Source: Girardinichthys multiradiatus (lineage: Eukaryota > Chordata > Actinopteri > Cyprinodontiformes > Goodeidae). From it: 64,000 bases of DNA. Positions 12,514 to 23,090 of the stretch are shown here, piece after piece (the stretch's first letter is position 1; every line of letters begins with the position of its first letter). The notes under the pieces were generated by a model, which was not told the origin of the DNA, did not search any database, and was given only the letters and a program-made list of their open reading frames with translations. A program made the position numbers and the translations under genes. The stretch is from assembly GCF_021462225.1 (NCBI RefSeq), contig NC_061804.1:12034740-12098739 (forward strand), given 5' to 3'.

Positions 12514-13048
12514 TGTTATGGTTTGCGAGATGGAACCCCAGAATGCAGACAAGCAGGCAGCGTGATTGTAAGTGAAAAAAACAATTTAATAAAAAACAAA
12601 AACTCACTCTAAAAAGAGGCAGGAACAAAACAACGAACGGGCAGGCAGAACAGGCAAAAAACAGACTTGGCCAGGCTGGTCGAGACAGGCGTAGCGTGAC
12701 TACAGGACAAGAGCAATATTTGAATAATGTTTCCGCGATGAACAACTGAACAGGAGTGAATATATGGAGAGTAAACCAGGTGGAGCTAGGAGACAGATTA
12801 GTTTGGAGCAGGTGAACCGGATAAAGATAATTAACAGACAGAACAGAACGTGGCTGGAGCAAGAACAGAGACTCTTGAATACAAACAAAAACTAAAGCAT
12901 GACCAGAACCAAAAACCAAACTGGACAAAACATGAACAAGACTAAAACATGACCAGAAAAATAATAAACAGAAGCATGATTCAAAAACTGTGAGACAAAT
13001 ATAAGAAAAACCCAGAAACCGAAAACCAAACAACCCCAAATCATAACA
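12514..13048 (-). mobile_element. Solo LTR, family alpha
   Basis: Bounded on the minus strand by TGTTATGATTTGGGG and CGCAAACCATAACA (TG...CA) and flanked by a perfect 5-bp duplication GAGGG at 12509-12513 and 13049-13053. It aligns by eye over its full length with 27442-27972 (shared words: 'CCAGAATGCAGAC', 'AGGCAGCGTGAT', 'TGTTTCCGCGA', 'CAAACAACCCCAAATCAT'). A T-rich ORF of 197 codons spans it but is only the composition of the LTR. The minus strand is the sense strand: a poly(A)-signal-like TTTAATAAA-type region precedes the U5-like 'CACGCTGCCTGC' end. Confidence 0.85.
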
Positions 13049-13053
13049 GAGGG

Positions 13054-14184
13054 TGAGGAAGCTGCAGCTAAACTAGATGTGTGATAAGAGATGCTCCACA
13101 TTACTGAAGAGCACAGAAGTTAAAGTGAAGCAGAAGTCACATTTAGGAGAAAAAATGGTTTTGTTCTGGCATTACCTTTAATAAATACATGCATAGTTCA
13201 GCATCACTTATGGGAAAAAAGCACATTTGCTTTGGCTGAATTAACATCAGAAATAAACAATCACCATCTGCTGCCCTCAAATAATGAGAAAATAAAGGTG
13301 TGTCTACAAGATAAGGAAGCAGGCCCGGCAGAACACAGTGCTGCAGCCAGAAATAATAACTAATAAGAAATGTGTTACGTTGTCTACATTTTAGTACACA
13401 AAGTAACTGATTTAGTACAAGTAGTGAAGCATATTTGCAATGGATGAGCAAAGAGAGTTAGAGAAGTGTGTAAACAGGATCTGAAGGTCCTGTTCTACAG
13501 GAATTCTGCATCAGATGCTTTGGAGAATCCAGATCTCAAAATGAGGGCTTTACTGAAACAAACCACAGTAGGACGGGCTGAGTGGAATAACTGGTGCTTC
13601 TTCAGTGACTCAGAATGTCAACCTTTCCTCAGCAAAATGTATAAAATGAGCAGGACCGGAGCTGTGACTTCCAGAAACAAACCAGAACTATTGACAGACT
13701 CCGTAACACAAACTAGTGATAACCAAGCGATTCATTTGTTTGTCACTGATGCTCCTACTGTGCTCCTCCACTGAATGAGAAAGAGAATAGGCACAAGGGG
13801 AAAAGCGCAGCAGATTAATTACACGTGCAGTGCTTGATAGATAAGCAAATATCACACCAGTGATTGGCTGGTGACCGGGAACACAAAATTTGACCCAAAG
13901 AAAATACAGCAACTTTATAAATAAGAAATAAATTTGAACATTAGCAGATATTTTGATCAGTAAAAGGAACCCCATCTTACACAGTGGAAAACAGTAAAGC
14001 TGGGCTACACAACAGCCAAGTCCTCCAAGACAGCACAATAAGCTTAGAAGGTCCAATAGAAGACAGAGAGTTCACTAGCAAATATGGTTCTGTTGAGTGA
14101 TGGGCTGATTGTGTTTTTCATCTTTTAATAACAGCATAATTCCTTGTGTTTGTTTTATAGCTCACAAGATAAATATATCGGAAA
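13054..14184. other. No gene recognised
   Basis: Short overlapping ORFs on both strands without motifs. Nothing supported. It ends at the retroviral target site CATTA (14185-14189). Confidence 0.4.
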
Positions 14185-14189
14185 CATTA

Positions 14190-14482
14190 TGTTAGGTATT
14201 ATTTAGTCAACTCAGAGGTAAGAACGATACAGTCAGAGTTACTTGCAGCAAGGGTAGCCCACTTTACAGTGCAACTACAAAGTTTTGACACCCTATCTCT
14301 TTATTTATATACACAATTCAACAGACAGTTCAGACAGGGTGTATGTGTGTGAGACAGAAAGGAGGCTGGTTCTCACGAAGATAACAATGATCTCACACAC
14401 ACAGGGAGGAAGGCATAGTGCAGGTGCCTTGCAACACAAAGTTTTTACATTAGTGATAACAAGTTTTCGCAGCCATCCAACA
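14190..14482 (-). repeat. ERV 3' LTR
   Basis: Minus-strand TGTTGGATGGCTGCG...CCTAACA, 293 bp. It differs from the 5' LTR at five positions. It contains the same overlapping TATA/poly(A) motif TATATAAATAAAGAG. Confidence 0.9.
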
Positions 14483-14494
14483 GTCCCTCCTTTT
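14483..14494 (-). other. ERV polypurine tract
   Basis: Minus strand reads AAAAGGAGGGAC immediately before the 3' LTR start TGTTGG. A purine run in this position is the plus-strand primer of retroviruses. Confidence 0.75.
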
Positions 14495-14644
14495 ATCACA
14501 AGTAAAAACATTTAATATAAAAACGACTAAGAAAAATACTCTGTATGAGCAGAAACCCACGGACGGTAAACAGATTACATTTTGTGGGAAATACTCGTAC
14601 GGTCCCGCCGCGCTCGGCGACCATTAAAAGTTAAATGTTGATTA

Positions 14645-14905
14645 ATACTTGAAATCATAAAAATAAAATAATGATACTTGAAATCATAAAAATAAAAGAA
14701 TGATACTTGAAATCATAAAAATAAAATAATAATACTTGAAATCATAAAAATAAAATAATGATACTTGAAATCATAAAAATAAAAGAATGATACTTGAAAT
14801 CATAAAAATAAAATAATAATACTTGAAATCATAAAAATAAAATAATAATACTTGAAATCATAAAAATAAAAGAATAATACTTGAAATCATAAAAATAAAA
14901 GAATA
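14645..14905. repeat. 29-bp minisatellite, nine units, inside the ERV
   Basis: Exactly nine uninterrupted 29-bp units beginning ATACTTGAAATCATAAAAAT. They differ only near the end (AATAATG, AGAATG, AATAATA, AGAATA). Units 1-3 and 4-6 carry the same order of variants, an 87-bp higher-order period. It lies between the env stop and the 3' LTR. Confidence 0.95.
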
Positions 14906-15079
14906 ATACTTAATGAAAACAGTGAAACATAATAAAGGAATTTAAAAATCTGCCCTGTTTATGTCATCATTGTACTTTTTCTCATTTCACTTAAGCAACA
15001 ACTTCTTTCGATTTTCTGCTGTAAGGTCATTTTATGAAATACAATGTATGAGTACACTCAGGCTTTCGATGTAATTTAT

Positions 15080-15838
15080 TTACAACATGTCATCATAATC
15101 GTCCCCTTCATTTTCGTGCATTTCCACCTGGTTCAGTGTTGCATATGCCACCGTGACTGACTGAGTTACTATTCTTTGTACCATGCATTTGCAACATGGG
15201 ATAATACATATTGACAGGAGACACAGAAGGCCCATGCATGCTATTACTGCAACTAAGAGAACCTTAAACAGATTTATCCATCCCCCTGTGAGCATCCAAT
15301 CTAACCAAGAAGAGTTAGGATCTGGGTGGTCATGTGCCATGACATTTTGCAGATTCCGTAGGTTGTTTAATGCTCCCGTTATGTTTGCAGAGTGTATATT
15401 ATCTGGGATATATGTGCAACAGGTGTTATTCAATAGAACACAAACGCCCCCCGTTGATGCTGTTAGAATATCCAAAGCCATGCGGTTCTGAATTACCATG
15501 GCTCGCATAGCGCTCATTTCTGTGTTTTGACCCTCTTCTACTATTATGGAGTTATTTGGAAACAGTCCAAATCGATAACTTAAAGTTTCCACTCGCAGCA
15601 TTAATTTGCCCACACCTAACCAGGGTAAGAGAGATAATAATGTTTTATCATCTTTAGACCAAAGTTTAAATTCATCTGGGACATTTGTTCCCCAAATGGG
15701 GTCATGTGGTTTAACATCTATTTCCTGGAAAAAGTCTAAACGTCTGTTAAAATCTTTTTGTTTTACCATAGAGAACTGACCTAATATTATTATGATAATG
15801 TTGATGACTCTAATTTTTACATAACATGAAACAGACAT
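15080..15838 (-). CDS. env: Retroviral Env, transmembrane subunit (ERV)
   Basis: A 252-codon open frame in the 3' part of the provirus. Visible features in order: hydrophobic LLSLLPWLGVG (about 67-77), a candidate fusion peptide; a heptad-like stretch about 80-120; QNRMALDILTASTGGVC (117-133), resembling the immunosuppressive-like segment of gamma-type Env; CVLLNNTCC (133-141), the CX6CC motif that pairs with SU; sequons at 95, 137, 152 and 175; a membrane helix about 190-213 followed by Cys-rich CIIPCCKC; and a short tail with YATL (232-235), a YXXL sorting motif. A stop lies directly upstream of the first ATG. No surface subunit or furin-like site is evident in frame, so this is a TM-only or N-terminally truncated Env. 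Env TM mediates membrane fusion in the family. Whether this protein is made is unknown. A link to the env-derived ORFs retained in spiny-rayed fishes is possible but untested. Confidence 0.85.
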   Translation of the reverse strand: MSVSCYVKIRVINIIIIILGQFSMVKQKDFNRRLDFFQEIDVKPHDPIWGTNVPDEFKLWSKDDKTLLSLLPWLGVGKLMLRVETLSYRFGLFPNNSIIVEEGQNTEMSAMRAMVIQNRMALDILTASTGGVCVLLNNTCCTYIPDNIHSANITGALNNLRNLQNVMAHDHPDPNSSWLDWMLTGGWINLFKVLLVAVIACMGLLCLLSICIIPCCKCMVQRIVTQSVTVAYATLNQVEMHENEGDDYDDML

Positions 15839-18359
15839 TTATTTCACAAAAACAGAAAGTCAAATACAGACATTTGGCCACATGAAAGTTTAAATACCCT
15901 GTTTGTAAAAGAATTATGAAAAATTGAAGACGGATCTATGAACTTTCTTATGGTTATCAGTATTTTCAATACAGGTAGAACCTTTGCCATCTTTATATGA
16001 TTTTTCGGAAAAGACTCTGGAAACCTTATCAAGATATAAGTTTGGCAATGATCATCAGAACATCAGACCTTTATTGGCGCTTTTAAGGTCCCTCAAAGAT
16101 GCATTACAATGAAATCAGTCATTCCCATTCACACACATTCACACACTACTTACTTATTTCTCTGTCAGAGTCATTTTATTTGCAAAAAGTTGAACATAAT
16201 TTGACTTCTATTATTCTTAAAATGCACATCGTTTCCTCATAACCCCTTTTGTTTCCACTAGGTCTGTTTTGAACGCTTCAATTCTTTTTTATACACCAAG
16301 AATCAATAAGGTGGTCTTAGTGGGGTCCACCTTAAAGGTGTTGTCTGTTGGGTGTCATGTTATCATTGTCAGGTCGGTGAGGTTCATAGGTCAGTCAGAA
16401 CCTTGGTCATTTTCTCTGTGCTCATAATGTTTCATAGATCCAGGCTATGATTAGTCAGCAAAACTTCCACCTATAGGAGAAAAATTGATTGTTAATAAAT
16501 GAGCTGCATTTCCTAGGAACACTGTCTTCCTCCTGGATGAGCATCACCTGTTGAAAAACTTTCATCATTGTTTGTTTCACATATTCACTCACATCTTTAT
16601 ATTATACCAGTAGGTGAAGTTGTTAGTATCTCATGTAGACTGACATATACTGTTGCATTTGGAGAAGATCTCAAATTAAATAAACATAGTTAGAGCTTCA
16701 ATCCAGGTTCATTTTGTCTCTGCAGACTTTAGCCAATTTTTCTTTTTTTTTTTATACATAAAGAGCAAGATTCAAAACATTTTCAAAAGGCAGATTGTGG
16801 CAGAATGTAGACAAAACTGCTTATTGATTGACAAGATAACATTCAAGCACACAACTACCATATCAAAGGCTCTACTTCTAGAGAATCACTAAACTTCTGG
16901 GGTCCAGTTTTGGCTCGCGGACCTTGAGTTTGACACATGCAGGGTAGAGTTACAATCTTTATCAGAGCTCTCAGCAGAGACAGGCTTCTGCTGTTTGCAG
17001 AAGTTTTTCAGGCAGCTGCATCTCTTTGTCAAGGTCGTTTCACAGAGCTGAAATTTAACTTCTCTCAAAGAGGAAAAATCAAGAATGCACACAATCTGAG
17101 CCAAATATGGAATTATTTCCCTGTAAAATGAATCTTTTGCATTTTATCATGATATTGTTGGTAGTATAACACCATAGAATGATTTTTAAAGCACCTGTTT
17201 TTCACTAATGCTTGCCTACAAAATCGTTTACTCTCAGATTACTTTAACAACATTCTGTTCTCCCTTCTCTAGTCATTGTTCACTGGGTTGTCCAGTTGGA
17301 CAGTTTCCATGTTGTCCACATTGTCACCTCCTCTTTTAACTTCTTTTACCACGTCCTCTAAAACCACCTCTTAGTCTTTATAATTTGGGGCTACCTTGGT
17401 ATTCTAAACTGGGATGGGTGGCGGTCCGCCCCCCTTTATTTGTTTTCAGTTAAGCTGAACGTTTTTTGTTTTTCTGTGCTTTTCTTAAGGCCTCAGTATT
17501 ATGGCTATGTCAGTTAAAGGCTGCTCTTGTTGTTTTTTTTTTTTTATTCATCTTTTTGTTTTAATCTGTTTATCAACTGTGTGCACTCAGGGACTGAAAG
17601 GTCCCCTTTGAAATTATAATCTGGCGAGGTTTTTTATTGTCTCTTGAATCTTTTGAATGCATAATCTCCAGTTTAAGATCTGCGTGTAGTTTTAGGATTT
17701 CAGTGATAATTAAGTTACCTGAAAATCTGCATTTTTATGCCATCGTGTACATATTTCTGTTAAATCAGAGCTTTTTCTGTGTCCCTTCCCCATTGTTCTT
17801 TGTTATTTTTCTCTTTTTAGTTTTCATTATTTCTAATTTTAGATCCCCTTGTAATTTTAAGACATCCTTTGTATCTAATTTGCCCAAAAACCCATGTTTT
17901 TTATTTTTTATTCCATCTATGACAGATCGTACCTGCTCCTTTTACATAGTTCTCCATAAACTTTACATCCCCTTCTAAGTCAATTAGTTTACTTTGTTTC
18001 TTCCCCATTATATTTTGTGTTAGTTTAATTGTAGTATGAATGTCCCAGATAAAAGGTCACTGGCATGAGACTTTAAGGAGAGGACATTAACACGGCCTTC
18101 TACTGTGACTAATTCGCAGCGGTGTTAATTTTCTGGAATGAAATCCGACCTGAATCTCCAAAGTCACCAGTACGTAGTTTTAATCTGGGCAAAAGAAAAC
18201 ACAGGACTAGCAGAATCCTGCTATGATTCTATTAAAATGCTTAATCCTCCATATACACACAACACAGTCACACAGTTAGTTTCAGGTACCTTGTAATTTT
18301 TTCTAAGTTAACTTGGTGTTATTTTATGAGCTCAATTTACTCCGTTCTTTTGACTTTTA
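15839..18359 (-). pseudogene. ERV internal region, decayed gag/pol
   Basis: No ORF of retroviral size survives. On the minus strand near 17400-17290 there is a Gly/Arg-rich segment (RGGFRGRGKRS) and, just after a stop, QCGQHGNCPTGQ. Together these faintly suggest a nucleocapsid end of gag. Around 17980-17640 Lys/Glu-rich broken frames could be further gag. No reverse transcriptase (YXDD) or integrase motif was found, so most of pol seems deleted. Poly-T runs occur at about 16740 and 17528. Confidence 0.45.
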
Positions 18360-18720
18360 TAGCGCTTATTCTATTCCCTCGCAGGGAAATAACCCTTAGT
18401 CGTTTTATTTGGCCCCCTTCTTGGCGGGGCCCTACCTTAATTTGTCACTATTCCTTTCACGGTGGAATAAAAACCTTCCCAATGCAGTGTCCTTACCGGC
18501 GACGCACTACCAACGACTTTTAAGTACTTTTCTTCTTTTATTTATATAGCGCTTTACTCTATTCCCTCGCAGGGGAATAATCCTCAGTCGTTTTCTTTAA
18601 TCCCCTTCACGGCGGGATTGTACCAAATTTGTCACTATTCCTTTCACGGTGGAATAAAACCATCCTAATGCAGCGTCCTTACCGGCGACGCACTACCAAC
18701 AACTGTTAAGTACTTTTCTT
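18360..18720. repeat. 187-bp tandem duplication in the ERV leader
   Basis: The block starting TAGCGCTTATTCTATTCCCTC at 18360 recurs at 18547 with about 187-bp spacing. Both copies contain 'CACTATTCCTTTCACGGTGG' and 'CCTTACCGGCGACGCACTAC'. It lies downstream of the primer site, where leader/packaging sequence is expected. Confidence 0.85.
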
Positions 18721-18966
18721 ATGAACTGTATTTTAAAACTGTCTCACCTCGGAGTTGACTTCTTGGTGACTCTCTGGACCCTGTGAGAGTCACTCCGCGC
18801 CGAGGAAGGCGATAACCCACTGGCCAGGTGTGAATTCACACACACCGGGACTTTCAGCCACTCCGGCTAATGGAGGCTGTGCAGCGGTGCTTCGCTCGAC
18901 GTCAGGCTTCCCCCACGGATTCCAGAGTCACTGTTAAAGCAAAGAGAAATAAAGTTATTGAATTAA

Positions 18967-18983
18967 TCCGGCTCGAAGGACCA
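18967..18983 (-). other. ERV primer-binding site, tRNA-Tyr type
   Basis: The plus strand reads TCCGGCTCGAAGGACCA, identical to the 3' end of eukaryotic tRNA-Tyr including CCA. The minus strand (TGGTCCTTCGAGCCGGA) is therefore a primer-binding site. It begins five bases inside the 5' LTR end, a slightly longer spacer than usual. Confidence 0.85.
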
Positions 18984-18988
18984 AATAG

Positions 18989-19281
18989 TGTTAGGTATTA
19001 TTTAGTCAACTCAGAGGTAAGAACGATACAGTCAGAGTTACTTGCAGCAAGGGTAGCCCACTTTGCAGTGCAGCTACAAAGTTTTGACACCCTATCTCTT
19101 TATTTATATACATAATTCAACAGACAGTTCAGACAGGGTGTATGTGTGTGAGACAGAAAGGAGGCTGGTTCTCACGAAGATAACAATGATCTCACACACA
19201 CAGGGAGGAAGGCATAGTGCAGGTGCCTTGCAACACAAAGTTTTTACATGAGTGATAACAAGTTTTCGCACCCATCCAACA
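18989..19281 (-). repeat. ERV 5' LTR
   Basis: Minus-strand TGTTGGATGGGTGCG...CCTAACA, 293 bp, next to the primer-binding site. It is followed on its outer side by the target duplication CATTA (19282-19286). Confidence 0.9.
19096..19110 (-). promoter_or_regulatory. ERV LTR TATA / poly(A) signal
   Basis: Minus strand TATATAAATAAAGAG holds a TATA box overlapping an AATAAA hexamer. In such a compact LTR the hexamer is more likely the poly(A) signal and the TATA the promoter. The same string is present in the 3' LTR. Confidence 0.6.
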
Positions 19282-19286
19282 CATTA

Positions 19287-21395
19287 CATCTGAATGGCAG
19301 CCAAGAAGCACAGAACATTCAACCATAATCATCTTATAAACTCAACACAAGATGTGAGAAAAGTTATTATATTATCTCGACTTGAGAAAATAACCTTTAC
19401 CTCAAGAGATGACATTTTAACAACGAGATCATTTTCTTATTTTGAGAACACATTTGTATGGCTGCTTTCAGCTTCTGTGATCAAGTAGTTTACAGATGGT
19501 AAAATGTAAAAACTAAGTCCCAATCTAGAGAACCTCAAAAACAGATGAGAAAACAGATCAGAGAGAACCATGATCCACAATAATTGAGATCCAAACTAGT
19601 TTGATGTTGAGAAGAAATGTGGAAGGGAGTAAAGACTTTTTTTCAGAGGACTGTGTCTAATATTCGGATTTCCTCAGAAACTGGAAAGTGGGTTTTTATT
19701 GGCTGTAAGATATAATCATCACATTTAACAGAAGTATATAAATCTGTGTGTGGAGTCTGTATAAAATATTTCTTTCACCTTTTATATTAAATTACTGTAA
19801 TAAATGAATGTTTCGATCATGTTCCTATTCATTGATTCCTCAGTGATGTCATTAAATTAATATATTATTTCTGAACTATGAGAAAGAGGAGAAATAAACA
19901 TTAAATATGACAGATCGGGTTGGGTAGCAGAGGACCTACTGACTTTATATAGAATATAAAATGTTTTTGATGTCCTCTTGGAGGCGGAGACTGTGTGAAG
20001 CTCTGCTGAATCTAACTGACCATTCGCCTCAGCGGGCAGACCGGGCTGCATGTGAACGGTCATGTAATCTGAAACAGGGCTCACACACTGATGATGGCTC
20101 GGTACCATTAGCGATCACTGCAAGTGGGCTCCCTCGTTCTCTGCTACATGGTGCATCTAGCAGGCTTACATAAGCACAGTTCTGGATTAAATGGCTGCAC
20201 CTGCAGAGAAGAGCAGAGGACAAAGAAAAGAACAGAAGGTGACAAAGGGAAGGAGAGCAAACATGTTGGTATCATCTGGACACAGATAATCCATGAAAAA
20301 CTGTTAAACTGAAGAGGTGGAGTCTTGAGAAGGTGTAGGATTGATTTTCAGAGGAAGGAAGGAAACAATATGGAACAAATTAAAGATCAGACAATCATGG
20401 CTCCAAAATAAGCAGGGAGAATGCAGGAATTTAAAAAAACAAAGGGGAAATGAACAGTGGGAAGATAATATGCAGGTGATACAAAGTCCTGCAGCCATTC
20501 CTGAAATAAGAACCTGAAAACACGTTCTGATTCACAAGATGCAGAGATTTCAGCTCCCATGGCAGCATCTTCATCAATGACCCAGCCCAGGATCTGTGTC
20601 AGAGGTGCAACAAGTGCTGCTCTGAGGAAGCTGGACCTGCAGGTAGAAGAACCAACCACATCTGTTTAACCTTCAGCTGCTGGAAAAAACTCCTCGACAC
20701 AGTTCACCTAATCCCTCCGATTCTGAAGTCACACACCGCTCATTACTGATCTGGCTGAGTCACAGTTTTCCTGAAATATGCTCCAGGCTGGGACCAAATT
20801 AAGGACAGACCCACCGTTTGTGGTTGGGAATGCTCTGTTTGGCTTTCATCACAATGATTCTGATCAGGAGACATGGGAAGCCATGCAGAAATAAAGATGT
20901 TTTAAGGAAAGGTGCCGATTAGGGGAAGGATTCAGGATGCAAAGTTCGTTTTTTTCCTAGGAGGAATTTCTTATTCTTTCATTGTCTTTTACGTATTTCA
21001 GTTATGTTCTGTTGAACCCATTAACTGGCCGTACAGCTGTGTGACTCCCAGCCATGGTTGTTTGTCAGAGCCAAACCATCAATCAGCTTTTAGTTCAACT
21101 GAGTTTAAAACTTTTGAAAATCACGTTTTTGGGCTGTGTTGCCATGGTGACCCATTGACTTATACCAGTTTTATGCAGAAAAAAGGAACCTATAAACTTT
21201 TTTCCAGGTTGATTAAGAGAAAAAGAGCTGATCCCTAAACACTCTTCTGTGCTAAACTTAACTCCACTAAAATAAAATCGTTTTTCTTTTACATTTTGGT
21301 GTTTTTGTCTCCCTCTCATGTTATTGCGGTTTGTCTGTTTCTTTGCACCTCAGTAAATATGTGCCTTTTTAAGGAATCAGTGGTAGTGAGAAGAA
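19287..21395. other. No gene recognised
   Basis: About 2 kb with only short ORFs. The AT-rich stretch at 19300-19870 and the slightly G+C-richer stretch at 19980-20260 show neither repeat family signatures nor splice-bounded exons. Confidence 0.4.
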
Positions 21396-23090
21396 TTCAT
21401 GGTTTCACCGATAAAAACAAGTCATCTAGATCCTAAAGCAGCAAAACAGCCCCAGACAATGACACTGTCACCACCATGTTTGACTGTCGGTATGATGTGT
21501 TTGTTTTACACCAGATGTAACGGGACCATAGAATATTTTCCCAGAGGTCTTGGGGATCATCAAGATTTTTCTTTGGCAACTGTGAGATGAAGTTTTGTGT
21601 TGCTTTGGGTAAGCAGTGGTTCTGGTCTTGGAACTTTCAGATGGAGACCATTTCCGCCCAGCCTCTCTTTCTTTTTGATGAACCATGACCTCTGACGGTA
21701 TCTGAGGCAGTGAGGCCTGCAGAGCTTTAGACAGGGGTGGACTGGCCATCGGGAACACCGGGACATTATCCGGTGGCCTGGCCGTTGGCCTCAGCAATCA
21801 CTGAGTGGGGGGACCAAAGGTTTGGTTTGGGTCACTCTTAAAAGACAAGGAAGACTAAACGCTAGTTGCGAAGAGTAAAAACACTAGTATAGTATATCCA
21901 GCATAAATAACTTAAAGAGGTTAGTTACATTGTGATGAACCAAGGGGGCCAAAACTGACTTAATAAAATGTTTTAAGGTACTGCAAATGTTAAAAATTCA
22001 GTTGAAATTAAGAAAATATTTGTTGTTATATGAATATAGCCAGTGCATAAAAATAGTCAGTAAGTGAATTTGAATAAATGGGAAATGATGGTTGGATTTG
22101 GGGTTTGTTTACAAAGGTGGTGAAGAAATCAGTGTCAGTACAGTGAGCAGCACTAGAGCTGTCAGAGCTCCTGCTGTCATGGAAGTGGTGGACAGCAGCA
22201 GGAAGGGGTCAAAGTAGGAACCTTCAGGTACAATTTAAGAGCACAAAACACACCTGCAGGCTATACTCTTAGAATACTCTGTGCCTCACTCATTAAAATC
22301 TGTATGCAAATAACTTTACAGGTATAGGTTATTTAAAAAGGTTAATTTCATTGCACAGAGAGAGAAAGAGAGACCCCCTCCTCTCCAAGGATTTAAATTT
22401 ATTTTTTCAGTACCACCCAAATCAGACAAGTCAAAGAATAATTCCAAATTGTTTGTTGCATAATTGCGACCTATGACTGATTGTCATATTCCTAGTGAGT
22501 TTAAAAGAGTTTATACATAGCATCATGTAGGATAACATAATTTCAGGTAATGTGATTTGAGTACATAACATTGCATCACAACAGAAACATTGATTTTGTA
22601 GGTATTCAGTTGATGACATGTGCCGATGTCGCGCATTCAAAGTGTGCTCAATTTAACTCAGTCTTGATGGTTTGCGTTAATTTGCTGGTGGTGTCCTGCT
22701 GGGGTTGTATCCTATTCCTGGCTTGGATTATTGTCCCAGTCTGCCCATGGGTTTAGATGTTGTTCTGGTTTGTTTTTTAACCTCCTGAATGAAACACTGA
22801 TGCCCTCCTGGAGTAATTCTGGTAGGTCGGCCTCTCCTGAAAAGGTTCTTCACTGTTCTATGTTCTCTCCATGGGTGGACAAAGGTTCTCACTGTGGTTC
22901 TCTGGAGTCCTAAAGCCGTAGAAATGGCTTTGTAACCCTTTCCACACTGATAGATGTTAGTGACTTGGTTTCTTGTCTTTCTTGAAATTCTTTAGATCTG
23001 GGCATGATGTGTTGCTTTTGAAATCTCTTAGCCTACTTCATGTTGTCAAACAGGTTCTTTAACTGCTCTTTTTTTGTTTTTGTTTATGTT
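21396..23090 (-). pseudogene. Tc1-like element remnant, split by a hAT
   Basis: Two halves of one decayed minus-strand Tc1-like transposase gene. 21430-21731 carries the C-terminal half ('AGCAAAACAGCCCCAGACAA', 'CACCACCATGTTTGACTGTC', 'GAGGCAGTGAGGCCTGCAG'). 22750-23090 carries the N-terminal half ('GTTCTATGTTCTCTCCATG', 'TCTCACTGTGGTTCTCTGG', 'ATCTGGGCATGATGTG'). The join 'CTTTAGA...TTTAGATGTTGT' restores the normal order of this family across the 1-kb insert. Many substitutions and no open frame: an old copy. Confidence 0.75.
21732..22749. mobile_element. Non-autonomous hAT-like element
   Basis: Left end CAGGGGTGGACTGG, right end (inverted) CATGGGCAGACTGG, giving imperfect terminal inverted repeats of the hAT CAGGGG type. 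It is flanked by 8-bp duplications GCTTTAGA (21724-21731) and GGTTTAGA (22750-22757), 7 of 8 identical, as expected for hAT. There is no transposase ORF in the 1018 bp. It sits inside the Tc1-like remnant. Confidence 0.75.

Larger units (their letters stand above)
14190..19281 (-). mobile_element. Endogenous retrovirus, LTR to LTR, with env TM ORF
   Basis: Two 293-bp direct repeats (14190-14482 and 18989-19281), both TG...CA on the minus strand, bracket about 4.5 kb of internal DNA. The whole is flanked by a 5-bp duplication CATTA (14185-14189; 19282-19286). Reading right to left: 5' LTR, a primer-binding site matching the 3' end of tRNA-Tyr, a leader with a 187-bp tandem duplication, a decayed gag/pol region without long ORFs, an env transmembrane ORF, a 29-bp minisatellite, a polypurine tract and the 3' LTR. 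The LTRs differ at five positions by eye (about 1.7%), so insertion was fairly recent, although the internal region is already much shorter than a full provirus (usually 8-10 kb). A defective element spread in trans is one explanation. Confidence 0.9.

Noticed and set aside
12446..13039. 197-codon minus-strand ORF rich in Phe, Leu, Cys and Ser
   Set aside because: It lies within the solo LTR 12514-13048 and a related ORF pattern appears in the sister LTR at 27653-27995. It reflects T-rich LTR composition.
14645..14905. 29-bp repeats looked at as a CRISPR-like array
   Set aside because: The units are contiguous with no unique spacers, and the setting is a vertebrate provirus. It is a minisatellite.
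17637..17978. 113-codon plus-strand ORF inside the ERV
   Set aside because: Antisense to the decayed gag-like region, T-rich, no motif.
18967..18983. tRNA-Tyr match considered as a tRNA gene fragment
   Set aside because: Only 17 bases match and they sit at the expected primer-site position next to the 5' LTR.
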